Below, piece after piece: positions 1-9,800 of a DNA stretch of 64,000 nt. The notes beneath the pieces were generated by a model. The model was not told the origin of the DNA, made no database searches, and was given only the letters and a program-made list of their open reading frames with translations. Source of the DNA: Chlorophyllum brunneum. Lineage: Eukaryota > Basidiomycota > Agaricomycetes > Agaricales > Agaricaceae. The stretch is taken from the NCBI GenBank assembly GCA_963576785.1, contig OY756142.1:2542001-2606000 (forward strand), in the 5' to 3' direction. Both the position numbers and the translations under genes were made by a program. How positions within the stretch are numbered: position 1 is the stretch's first letter; every line of letters starts with the position of its first letter.

Positions 1-1130
1 ATAGAAGTTTGTTCTTACTATCCTTGAGAGCAAGGCAGTTTGAACCACGATAAGAGGAGTCCTGGAAAGTAACTTTCCAGGCCTTCTGAATGGTTGCAAT
101 GTTGAGTTTACGCAGCGAATCAATAGATGTTGCTGGACGATGTCCAGTGGCGATGTGAAGGTCAGTGGCAAATAAATGCACCTCCTGATGAATGGTCCAT
201 TTCGCCGAAGATGGAACGGACCAGAAAGTGAGGGAGCGGTCAGGACGGCCCCTGAACCACTCCAACAAGAGACGACACACAGCCAGGGAATGTCCCTGGC
301 CAGAATGTATGGACAGGTCAAGGGCTCACTTGGCAGAACCAATCGAGTCCGTAAAGACTGCAATATGTACTGCCTCAGAAACTGCCGCAGCAGTTCCCAA
401 AGCCATACAAATGGCAAACAGTTCAGCATCTGGGGCTGTAACCTTCCCAGCTGGGTGATGCGTTGCATGAAGCAAACATGTCCCCCTATAAATGTGGGCA
501 GCAGAAACTGCCTGGAAGTCCCCAACCAGCGGCAGACTCACGTCCGTCACTGCATAGACAACCTGTCTATCCTCACGATACCCACAAAGGGTATCATCAA
601 GCAAATCCACCTGATGACCCACAGGGTTTCCACCAAGTGAGGCATCATATGCCTTATAAGTCACCTGGGCCGCATAGCGGTCCAGGAGACGAGAACCTGG
701 CGGTGCTTCGAGCGCAAACGGCTCAAATGTCTCCGTTAAGTCTGGCAAATGCGAGTTTGCCTCTGTGACTGGCCCCTTGACCTTGACCGCCTGAGCGAGG
801 GTCGTGAGAGTGATCAATCTGGGGTGTGGAACACATCCCCCAATGTACTGACACCCCATAATGGAGCGGACAGGGTGGTTCTCAGAAAGTGTGGCAACCC
901 TGTGGACGGCACAGGTAGCCAGCTTCTTGAGATGAAGATGGATGGGGATGAGGCCAGCCAAGGCCTCAGCTCCTCCGGTAGGGCTGGTGCGGAATGCACC
1001 AGTGATTCATAATGTTGAGTTGTTTTAAAAGGGCCTTGTTACATACACCTTCATAAAACCATAGACGAAACCCATATGTAGCGATAGGCACTACACATGA
1101 GCAGTAGAGAGTTTTCTTCTGAGCAGGAAG
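1..1130 (-). pseudogene. LINE1 copy J: 5'-truncated ORF2 3' part (RT tail and RNase H)
   Basis: Remnant of a Tad-like non-LTR retrotransposon, read on the minus strand and running off the left edge. The 962-1130 part encodes the post-RT segment around TYGFRLWFYEG. The 328-961 part encodes an RNase H-like domain with the catalytic acids in TDVSLP, DAELFAI and FTDSIGSAK. A TGA at 326-328 replaces the CGA seen in sister copies (SAK-stop-A versus SAKRA). About 20 nt are missing near 1010, breaking the frame. Sequence 1-325 continues the domain. The 5' end at about 1130 abuts repeat B directly, so this is a chimeric insertion and not a simple truncated LINE. The poly(A) end lies outside the window. 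Confidence 0.85.
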
Positions 1131-2319
1131 ACCCATACATGGAGTTCCTTGCAGGCAAACTCCTAGCAGCCCAGAGATGGGGGTCTTGAGACAATATGTG
1201 CCCATAGAACGCCCAGCATGTTCCCAGGCTCCCATATTGGTGTCACATCCGGCCATGTTGCAAGGACTTTGCCCCTCTCTCCTAAGAGGTAAAGCCTTTA
1301 GCTTGGGCAGACACCCCGCTACTGAGAGAACATGGTATCCCTGAGGACTGGCCCGCCGTTCGCTTGAGGCATCCTTCCTATATGGTGCACAGACGGGATC
1401 TCACCATATGACTGCGCACATCGCCACCCCAAATCCAGACTACTTACGTGGTATCAACTTAAACAGGTACACTCCGTTGTTGACAGAGACCCATTGACGG
1501 AGGATCTAGACCTCTCAAGCCAGGCCGCTCCTTCTTGGTAACTGGGTGGCTTTTTTCAGCACGCTCCCAGTAAACGGCCTCCTACAGTCCACTAGTTGGG
1601 CAGGCAGAGGCCACGAAGGCGTACCTCCAAGGCGCAACCCCTGGACTAGCTTCCCGTTCCCCCACAGCCGCTTTTGCTATGCCCTACCCCCAGAGGAGGT
1701 GACTTGTCTTTGGGTGCGGATCTGTGTGCTAATACTGGCAGGGATCTCTGTCTCGCAGGGGGTGCTACCAGGGTGGTGTTCACATTGGATCACATAAGCA
1801 ACCCGCGGAATGGGTTACTAAGTAATCCGCAGAATGAGTGCCAATCAACCCGAGTTTCCCTGTATTGACCCGCACCCGCCCGGTGTCCTAGAGTTTGGCG
1901 TATCCCTACTAACGACCAGGCGCTAACCCCAGAGGGGTTCCCGAAGGTATGGCGACACTGGTGGGGGGTGGCCTGTCCTTTTGGTTGGCTTGTTTTCACC
2001 TCCATACCCCCTGTTACCGTCCCTTATCCTTTCGGGTGCAACAGGGCGGCTTTTTCCAGCATGCTCCCCACTGACATGCGAGCATGATTAGGGGTAGGCC
2101 CGGACGTCCGTCATCAGCCAGGATAGCCCAGCCTTGAGAAGCTAGCCGGACTTAAGCTGCAGCAGGGGTTAAAACCACCATGCGAACCCTGTATGGGACT
2201 ACAACTCCATTGGATTGATAGAAGGGCCGCCACCACTGGCGACCCAGCAAGTGCAAGCGAGCAAGGTGGCCAGTACCCCAGCCTTTAAGGCCCTTTACCA
2301 AGGGGCTGCCCTGCCCATC
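1131..2319 (-). repeat. SINE-like repeat B, left copy
   Basis: Noncoding repeat of about 1.19 kb, sense on the minus strand. It is about 85-90% identical by eye to the inverted copy at 61963-63158. Small ORFs inside it are not conserved between copies. It carries two copies of the box GCRTGCTGRAAAAAGCC (sense strand), seen on the plus strand as GGCTTTTTTCAGCACGC at 1548-1564 and a variant at 2048-2064. Flanks of the 1548 box are recognisably related to flanks of a box in repeat A (shared CTACAGYCCAC and TATGCC blocks), so A and B are diverged relatives. Its sense 3' boundary (1131) is joined to truncated LINE1, exactly as in the right copy. Function unknown. Confidence 0.75.
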
Positions 2320-3199
2320 TGCAGAGCCCCTTGAGGGGTCTTTTACCACCAGCCTTAGCCAATGGCGACGTGGAATCAACTTGAGCTAGAACCTGGCTAT
2401 TTTTCCTGTACCAGGCCAACCAATGTAGGATTTAGTCCTCTCGAGCCAGGTGAGCATTCTCTGATAACCGGCGGCTTTTTTCAGCATGCCCCGGTACATC
2501 ACCTGCTACAGCCCACAACTTTACCCAGGCACTACCCCAGAGTTGCTTCCTGTTCCTTAGTAGCCGGTTCGGTATGCCTTATGGCCTGGATCTCCATGCT
2601 TAACTGTCTGAGATCTACACCTTGCAGACACCACTACCAGATTGGTCCTGAGGTTATTTTAAGCCAACTTAGTCAGCATTCTCAATCTGGAGATTGGGTT
2701 ATGTCTACTAACTACCGGAACTATGCCGAAGCAGACCGGGAGGGGTATCCTATCTCAGTGGCTTTTTTCAGCACGCCCCGAGTTGGACTGTTATCACAAC
2801 ATTCCCCTTCTTATAATGCCCTATCTCCAGCAGTGGCTTAGGTAATCCTCCCAAGTTAGGCCCCGGCATTAGAGCACCACTACCTTTGGCCAATATTGGA
2901 CTTGGGCAATACACATAGTTGGGTCACACCGTGACAGTGTAACGTCATTATGTGACTTGCTATATGGCTGGGTGTGACAACTCCCACACTAGCCTGTGAC
3001 AGCACCAAACAATGCCAAACAGGACCACACAATCTAATCCGGTGTCACCCAGGAATATTGCTAAGCAACCACGCCTCGCGCACTGGTACTTCCCACGGTT
3101 GAGAATAAATTCCCTCCCACAGGTTTCAAACCCAGGACCTTCTAGCCAAGCAGCCTGGTAGGAATTAAGCCTACACCCAAACCACTTGACCATTAGGCC
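2313..3199 (-). repeat. SINE-like repeat A with tRNA-derived head, left copy
   Basis: Noncoding repeat of about 887 bp, sense on the minus strand, present again in the same orientation at 37913-38799. Its 5' end reads like the body of a tRNA: an A-box-like TGGCCTAATGGTCAAGTGG followed about 60 nt later by a B-box-like GGTTTGAAACC. This is the layout of a SINE with an internal RNA polymerase III promoter. Two GCRTGCTGAAAAAAGCC boxes lie downstream (plus-strand positions 2473-2489 and 2760-2776). The 3' boundary GATGGGC coincides with the start of repeat B. The head abuts LINE2 sequence at 3200. ORFs across it are not convincing as genes. Confidence 0.75.
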
Positions 3200-3200
3200 A
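3122..3200 (-). promoter_or_regulatory. Putative Pol III internal promoter (A and B boxes) of repeat A
   Basis: On the minus strand, 3200-3182 reads TGGCCTAATGGTCAAGTGG, close to the tRNA A-box consensus. Positions 3132-3122 read GGTTTGAAACC, one base from the canonical B-box GGTTCRANNCC. The sister copy at 38.7 kb has GGTTCGAAACC. The few bases expected upstream for a complete tRNA acceptor stem are LINE2 sequence here, so the head is a tRNA remnant and not a tRNA gene. Confidence 0.65.
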
Positions 3201-3238
3201 CCCCCAAGTAGAAGCAGCTCCTCTTCAGGTCATGTGTC

Positions 3239-4585
3239 ATGCCTATTGGCTTCCATCTGTGGTATTTTGACAAGGCTCAGTGTGAGGGCCTTCTCAAATC
3301 CCTCAATATTATGCAATGCAAGGCTGCATTGTGGATCACTGGTGCATTCTGTACCTCCCCCTCTGGTGGTACCAAAGCCTTTGCTGGTCTCATCCCCATC
3401 CACCTCCATCTGAAGAAGCTGGCCTCAAGAGCAAACTACCGTCTTGCCACCCTCTCCAATACCCACCCTCTCTGATCCCTTCTTGATCATCTGAATACCA
3501 AGGGTGCCCCCCCACACCCCCTTTCCATCTCCCTCTTGTCTGACCGTCTCGTCAGGTAGGTCAAGGGTTCCCTTATGGAAGCTGTCTCTGCACTCCCATC
3601 CCTCACTGAACAGTTTGACCCCTGCTCTGCAGTGGCTCAGTCTGGTCATTGTCTCCTGGACCATTTTGTGGTCCAGGTATCCTTCCATGACTCTTCTCAG
3701 TCCCATGACAAGAGAGCTGTACATATGAGGCATCTGAATAGTACTTTGGAACATGCTAATGCCAATTCTCGAGTTCTCACTGTAGCAATGGATGCAAGTC
3801 TACCGCTGTGGGGGGAGTTCCAGGCAGTTTCTGCTGCCCAGTCAGGCCTGCGTATCTTTCAGACGAGATATGCAGCGGGCCAAGTGACAGCTCCTGATGC
3901 GGAGCTGTATGCTATCCAGATTGCAGTTGGGAAGGCTACCAGCCTCTCTGACTGCAACTCCATTGTTCTGTTCATGGACTCTCTTGGTTCTGCTAGGAGA
4001 GCAGTGGACCCCTCCATTCACTCTGGTCAAGCTCATTTGCTTGCCATCTGTAACACTCTTATGGAGTGGTTCAAGGGTCACCCCAAATGCTCCCTCCACA
4101 TCTGGCACACTTACTCCTCCAAGAAATGGGCCATTCATGGTACCATACACCAGTACTGTACTGAGCTCCAGGTCGCTGCGGGTTCCTGTCTGCAAACCTC
4201 CCTTGATTCCCTTCATCAGAAGGTTGTCAAATCTTGCCAGGATGCCTGGATCACTCAATTCCAGGATCCTACTTACTCAGAAAGCCAATTTATGGCTCTC
4301 GAAGGATGCAACGGTAAGCCCCTCCAGCCCACCTACCTCAATGGAGGTTCGTGGCTACCTTCCACTGCAGCAGAGTCCAACTTGCTGTCTGCCCGCATGT
4401 GTAGAGTTATACTCAACCATGCACCTATTGGGGCCTACAGGTCTTGGTTCTTCCAGGATAAACCATTCTGGTGTCCATGTAGGGCTCCCTTCGAGTCTCG
4501 CATGCATATTCTTACCTCCTGCCAAGGTTTGACTCCTCTAGGGGGTACCCTGCTACACCGGGTGCCCTTGTCAAGTTCTTGAAAG
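3239..4585 (+). pseudogene. LINE2-A ORF2 C-terminal region with RNase H domain
   Basis: The region 3239-3475 encodes the post-RT segment (GLIPIHLHLKKL). A TGA near 3473 breaks the frame. The open stretch 3575-4582 encodes 335 residues with RNase H signatures AMDASLP (first Asp), DAELYAI (Glu) and FMDSLGSARRA (second Asp). The LINE-type cysteine/histidine tail follows (CPCRAPFES then H and C). The domain would remove template RNA during second-strand synthesis. Close relatives in the window are the RNase H parts of LINE2-B, -C and -E. Confidence 0.8.
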
Positions 4586-5061
4586 CAAACCCTCAGGCAT
4601 TTGCTTTCCCATCCGTTCCTCAGGGAATTGGATAACTGGCTCAGGGTAGATGGGTTATTGTCCAGTGCCAGAGAACTCCAGTGAAAGTCCAGTGAAGACC
4701 TTTGGAGTTTTATGAATGGAGTTGTCCCCTTCGGCAACTAGGTGTGGTGAAGATGCCAATAGCCATGCAAATGGTGGGGCCTATTACTCTGGCAAGGGTG
4801 ACTGTGGCCAGGGGGATGACTTCTAGTAAGAAGAACTCCGGGGGCTAGTAGCAGGACCAGTAACTGGGGATTTCTAGTGCTGGGCATTTACAGTGAACTG
4901 ACACTTACTGACTGGGCCCGGTCTTCAGACTGGGTTGCTGGTTGGGGGACCTCCCTATCCACTTGCCTCCTCTGGCATCCACTCTCCTCACCCTTTGGGC
5001 TCGGGAGTAGGATGCAATTCCTCCTGCCATTGGTCTTGGGCAATGGTACTTTTGCTTGGTA
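4586..5061 (+). other. LINE2-A 3' untranslated region
   Basis: Noncoding stretch between the ORF2 stop and the LINE1-A insertion. Short ORFs here lack motifs and are not shared with other copies. It is the only LINE2 3' UTR in the window that can be traced to a poly(A), via the piece at 30451-30563. Confidence 0.6.
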
Positions 5062-5075
5062 GGGCATAATTACCA
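5062..5075. repeat. LINE1-A target-site duplication, left copy
   Basis: GGGCATAATTACCA, 14 bp, is repeated exactly at 30437-30450 directly after the LINE1-A poly(A). It brackets a 25-kb span and proves that everything between entered one LINE1 copy. Confidence 0.9.
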
Positions 5076-5203
5076 GGCATCGCTTCTTTATCCGGCACTT
5101 CCACCAGTAAACAAGTGTAAACAAAGTCGCTCATTGTCTCTATCATTGTACTCGCTTGCTCTGGTGTCCTAGCTCCCTAGGAACACACCCGCGGCCATTC
5201 CAC

Positions 5204-5483
5204 ATGTCATCACTACCCCCATTCAGTGGGGGGACCAGGCACCAAGTCCCTGAGTCCCCCGATACCCTCAACACCATCCGCCGGTCCTCAACAGGACCTA
5301 TCCATCGTCAGCGCAAATCTAGTTGTACTAGAGGACCACCTGACATTCTTCGAACTCCCACCGGTAGGAGGGGTTCATGCAACCCTTCACGCACAACCTT
5401 GCCATTGCCTGGGCCTGCTGTGGAGGATTTTGGCGAGTTAGGAGGGTTCGATGAAGATCCCATGACTCCCTCTTGGGGCCCTA
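5204..5483 (+). pseudogene. LINE1-A ORF1, N-terminal part (cut by Gypsy1)
   Basis: The ATG at 5204 is chosen because the same start (MSLQPPF in LINE1-G, 59988) is present after a 5' UTR of similar length (about 128 bp here, 125 bp there). The reading frame ends with LPGPAVEDFGELGGFDEDPMT at the Gypsy1 insertion point and resumes at 11931. The protein is Pro/Ser-rich at its N terminus. ORF1 proteins of this type bind the element RNA to form the ribonucleoprotein. The other frame over this stretch is also open but not conserved. Confidence 0.75.
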
Positions 5484-5776
5484 TGTTACGACCTTAGTCT
5501 CTGACTCAGGTTGCAAGCCTTTGGATAAAGGAAAGGAAGTAGAGAAAGGAAGAAGGGATGATACGATTGGTAAGTGTAAGGAATACATCAAGTATTACTA
5601 CACTTTATATACTAGTAGCGGAGGCTAATAATAAGGGGGACGAGTAGACGAGTCAGATAAGAGGCATAGCCTTTAGGGATGAAACAGGAGATGGAATGAG
5701 GGGTGAAACAGGTGTGAGGGTACACGAGGTAATGGGCGCGAGATAGGAATGAATGGTCTATCTATAGTTCGTAACA
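5484..5776 (-). repeat. Gypsy1 3' LTR
   Basis: Begins TGTTACGACC and ends GTTCGTAACA on the plus strand (TG...CA ends, with inverted termini TGTTACGA). It is the downstream LTR because the genes run on the minus strand. It lacks one A (GGTAAGTG instead of GGTAAAGTG) inside the sequence matching the primer binding site. It contains a TATATAAAG TATA box on the minus strand. Confidence 0.93.
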
Positions 5777-5779
5777 ATA

Positions 5780-5789
5780 CCTCCCTTTC
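5780..5789 (-). other. Gypsy1 polypurine tract
   Basis: On the minus strand GAAAGGGAGG lies just upstream of the 3' LTR, separated only by TATT. This is the usual place for the plus-strand DNA primer of LTR retrotransposons. Confidence 0.65.
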
Positions 5790-5883
5790 AAGCTTCATGT
5801 CCTCATGATGCGTATTACTGTAAAGGTCCTTTGTAAAGTAAAACATACGGAGTTTGGAAAAGGTAGGAGGGCGCAATGAGAAT

Positions 5884-6720
5884 TTACTCGTTCATAGGTA
5901 TGGCAGCTCCCAGAGCTCTGGCCAAGTCCTTCTTGTTTCCTCCGATGAGAGGTGTCTTGTCAACACGTCGTAACCCGATCCAGAGGGGCGCGTGGGGTGG
6001 ACCTTCTTTGAACAGGAAGTGGGTGTGATTATTGTACGTGGTGTTGTCGTTGGTGTGATTGCTTAGGAGTTTATGCACTATGCCCCTCCAATATTCGTTG
6101 TCCTTTTCGCCTTCCGATTTCAACGTGTTGTATCCCTGCGGCGGGTGGAAGGTCATAGGTGTGATGGGGGGTACTACCGTGGTGAGGATGGTTTGGAGGT
6201 GGGCTACTCCCTCTTCGATGTCGGGGTGAAGCAGTTGATCGGCGACTGTTGCTTCTTGTGTCTTTTGCTCACATTTATGACAGATGTGATGTTGGATGGG
6301 GAATGGGTCGTTGCTAACAAGTAGTTGGTTGACAATGTGGTGGGAGAGGTTTTCTGTGCTCCTTGACTCGTATGTATTGAGTCGTTTAGCTAGGGCTACG
6401 AGGATGCTATGCATCCGAGCTCGCATATTGGAGATGACAATAAGTTGCAGGTCGTCGTTGATTTCATATAGGTGTCTCTCTAACTGGTCTCTCCTTCCTT
6501 CGTCGATGATAAACTGATTGAGTCTTGGAGTGGTGTCGGATAGGGTATCCATTATTTTAGATGCCCCTTCTTGGGTTGCCTTCATTGCTGCTCCCAATAG
6601 TATCATGGTGTCGACTAGGGTTTCTCCTTCCACGAGCTCCTCATGGCTGGTTCTTTCTGGGACGAGTTCATCGAATTCTTTGAGGTAGGGGTATGGAGTA
6701 AGTTGGCGTTCGGCGGGCAT
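5884..6720 (-). CDS. Gypsy1 third ORF, 278 aa, function unknown
   Basis: Intact ORF starting at an ATG (6720-6718), about 98 bp after the pol stop and ending about 95 bp before the polypurine tract. The protein is probably soluble and helix-rich: no signal peptide or membrane segment is visible. It has an acidic N-terminal third, a central helical stretch with RRDQLERHLYEIND, one CxxC (CHKCEQKT) with two preceding His, and an Asn/His/Thr-rich patch near residue 230. I do not recognise the family. The position is that of env-like or accessory genes, but it does not look like an envelope protein. Being open in an element with near-identical LTRs suggests it is maintained. It could be a captured host gene or an accessory protein. 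Confidence 0.75.
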   Translation of the reverse strand: MPAERQLTPYPYLKEFDELVPERTSHEELVEGETLVDTMILLGAAMKATQEGASKIMDTLSDTTPRLNQFIIDEGRRDQLERHLYEINDDLQLIVISNMRARMHSILVALAKRLNTYESRSTENLSHHIVNQLLVSNDPFPIQHHICHKCEQKTQEATVADQLLHPDIEEGVAHLQTILTTVVPPITPMTFHPPQGYNTLKSEGEKDNEYWRGIVHKLLSNHTNDNTTYNNHTHFLFKEGPPHAPLWIGLRRVDKTPLIGGNKKDLARALGAAIPMNE

Positions 6721-6817
6721 GGTGTGTTGTGAAGATAGTTGGCAAAGTCGAGGGTGAAGTGGATACCACGAGTGATGCGTTGAGTGTAGTGGTTGCTTGG
6801 AATGCGAGGTCTGTTGT

Positions 6818-9800
6818 TCATAATTGCTGCTTTTTACCTCCCCTTTTTATAGGTTTCGTCCTCGAAATCTTGCTCATGAATTCTTGTACTGCCCCCTTGG
6901 CATTTTCCAAATTTGCCTCATCTTCCCATGTGTCTTCTTCGGACGTATATCCTTTCCAATGTATTAGGTACTGTTTTCGTTTTCCCCTTGTGCGGTGTCC
7001 TCGGACTTCATCTACCTCGTAGTGTTCCTCATCATTGATTATCTCGGGAATCGGTGGTGGTGGAGTGCGCTGGCTGTCATACTCGGGTTTGTGATAGGGG
7101 GAGAGGAGTCTGCTGTTAAACACGTCGTGTATCGCCCATGTTTTAGGTAGCTCCAGTCGGTAGCTTGTTTCACCTATTTTTTCTTTTACCCGGAATGGTC
7201 CGTATCTTCTATGATCAAGTTTTTTTGTCGGCCTTGTTGTCCTAATGTTGTCCGCTTCGAGCCAAACTTGGCTTCCTGCCTCATACTCGCGTTCTGGTTT
7301 AGTGCTATTCCGTTTCTCCATTTGCGTCTGGCTCTGTTGTACCATTTCAATCGTTTTTTGGCGCATGTCTTGTAACTCTTGTATTCGTTCCGTGATCGCA
7401 GGTGCCTTGGATATGTTTGAGATATCCCCTTTCCATGGATGTCGTCCATATACTATCTGGAACGGTGAATGTCCTGTGGCGCTATGTGTTTTGTCATTAT
7501 ACTGGAATTCCGCTGTGCTGAGCCATTTTTTCCAGTTGTCCTGTGCATGGTTGATTACGTTTCTGAGGTATGCTTTGACCTCCTGGTTGATGCGCTCTGT
7601 CTGACCGTCTGTTTGTGGATGGTATGCCGTGGATAGGTTACGTTGGGTGCCAGTTGCTCTACAAAGTTCTGCCATGAATTTTGACGCGAACTGTGGTCCT
7701 CTGTCACTGATGATCCTGCGGGGTATTCCGTGCTGTCTCCATATATCATCACGATAAATATCTCCTAACTCTTCGGATGATAGGGTGGTGTTAACTGTGC
7801 GTAATCTGATCATTTTGCTGAAACGATCGACAATGACGAGTATCGCATCATATCCTTCTGATTCCGGTAGTGGTCCTATCATATCGATTGATATTTCTTC
7901 CCATGGTCCGATGGGTATCGGTAGTGGATGGAGATGTGTGGTAGGTCGTATCCAGAGTATCTTATTTCGCTGACATGTGTCGCACCCTTTGATGTATTGT
8001 TTAACATCATTGCGCATTTGTGGCCACCAATATGTCCTTTTGAGGAGTTCGATCATTCTATGCTGTCCCGGGTGTCCTACGTCCGTTTTGTCATGGTGTT
8101 GTTGGAGTATTTCTTGGCGTAACTCGGCGTTCAGTGGTACGTATATTCTTCCTTCAAACATGGGTAATCCATCAGTTTCCCATATCTCCTCTGGACGTTT
8201 CTCCTTTTCTCTTAGCCACTGTGTTTCTCTTCTTTGCTCCTTTCGTAATCGGTGTTTCAGGTCTTCTTCTCCCGATATTTCCCAAATTTGTCTGATTTCG
8301 GCGGTAGTGTTATCGAATAAGTGGTCGGGTAATAGTGTGATATCTGTGTTATCTCTGGTGGTGTCCGTTTTTGCTAGTCTTGATAGTACGTCTGCTTTTG
8401 TGTTTGTCTTTCCGGGTATGTGTTTTAGCATGTAGCGATATTCTTGTAGTTCCAGTTGCCATCTTGCTTGTCGTCCTGTGAGTTGTTGTGGTTTCCTGAA
8501 GTATTCTAAGTTCTTGTGGTCCGTCCATATCTCGAATGGTTCATTGGCATCGAGTAGATACTGTCTCCATGTTTTGACTGCTTCCCGGATTGCTAGTAAT
8601 TCTTTGTCGTAGATTTGGTAGTTTCGTTCTGCCGGTGTCATTGTTCTTGAGTAAAAGGCGATTGGGTGCCACTGATCACTCTGGTTTTGTGATAACACCG
8701 CTCCTACTCCATATCCCGATGCGTCCACTTCTACCCTGTATTGTCCTCTGTCTTGAGGCATTGCTAGTACTGGTTCACTCGTGATTTTCTCCTTGATTTT
8801 TTCAAACGCTTGCTGTTGTCGTTCTGACCATGACCATTGCGCGTCCTTCTTCTTTAGTTCGTGTAGTGGTGTTGCTATGTTACTGAAGTCTTGTATGAAT
8901 CGTCGGTAGAAGTTTGCGAAGCCCAGGAATTTTTCGACGTCTTTTACGGATTTGGGTGTCGGCCATTCTCTTACTGCTTTCACCTTCTCCTCCTCCATTT
9001 TAACGCTGCCTTGTCCAACTATAAAGCCCAGTATGGGTATTTCTTTTGCATTGAACACGCATTTTGACCGCTTGAAGTAAAGTCGGTGCTTGGCTGCAAT
9101 GTCTAAGAACCGCGTTGTTCTTTCCTCGAGTTCTTCCTGCGTGGTTCCTGGAATGACAAAATCATCCATGTAGTTGACAAGCATTCCTTCGTGTAACATT
9201 TCCCGAAATACCGTGTTCATCATCCTTTGAAAGGTCGCTGGCGAATTGCTCATTCCGAAGAACATGACTGTTGGCTCGAATAATCCATTGTTTGTTACAA
9301 ATGCTGCCTTCCATTCATCCCCTTCTCTAATCCTGACGTTGTTGTATCCCCAAATGATATCGAGCTTGTTGAACACCTTTGCATCCTTTAGGCGGTCTAG
9401 GACTTCGCTTATGAGTGGTAGTGGTGTTTTATCCTTGATAGTGTGTTCGTTCAACTTTTTGTAATCCTGTACCAGGCGTTTGGTTCCGTCCTTTTTTGGT
9501 ATAAAGAAACATGGGGTGGCGTAGGGGGATTGTGATGGTCTGATTCGTCCTGAGGCAAGGTTCTCGTCGAGGAACTTCTGTAGTTCTTGTTTCTCTGTTA
9601 TTGTCATTGGGTAGACCTTGGACTGTAGTACTGGGGGGGCGTCTTCAGACAGGTTTATTTCATGGTCCCATACCGTGTGCTCGGGTAGTTTATCGAAGTT
9701 GCTTTTGTTGAATAGGTGGGTATATCGTTGGAGGTATGGTGGTAGGTCTTCATCATTCGTCCGGTCCGCCTTTTTCTCTTCAATGTGTTCCTTGACTGCC

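Larger units (their letters stand above)
3200..5061 (+). mobile_element. LINE2-A, first part (RT tail, RNase H, 3' UTR)
   Basis: 3' half of a LINE2-family non-LTR retrotransposon on the plus strand. The segment begins abruptly at ACCCCCAAG directly beside repeat A, so the upstream half probably lies left of the window, beyond the repeat A/B/LINE1 chimera. The RT tail (3200-3475) is followed by RNase H and then about 480 bp of noncoding 3' UTR. The element is cut at 5061-5075 by LINE1-A and resumes at 30451 with its final 92 bp and a poly(A) tract at 30543-30563. The continuity is inferred from the LINE1-A target duplication. Confidence 0.8.

Noticed and set aside
2090..2140. Hammerhead-like CTGATGA followed by a palindromic stem in repeat B (minus strand)
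   Set aside because: The required GAAA after stem II is absent and the right copy has CTGACGA, so the catalytic core is not conserved.
1546..2841. ORFs of 60-160 aa on both strands in the repeat A/B region
   Set aside because: Frames are not preserved between repeat copies and have no protein motif.
3120..3200. Possible functional tRNA gene on the minus strand
   Set aside because: A and B boxes are present, but a complete acceptor stem and clear anticodon arm are not, and the first bases come from LINE2. It fits a tRNA-derived SINE head.
5884..6720. Envelope gene making Gypsy1 a retrovirus-like element
   Set aside because: No signal peptide, transmembrane segment or protease cleavage motif can be seen in the ORF.
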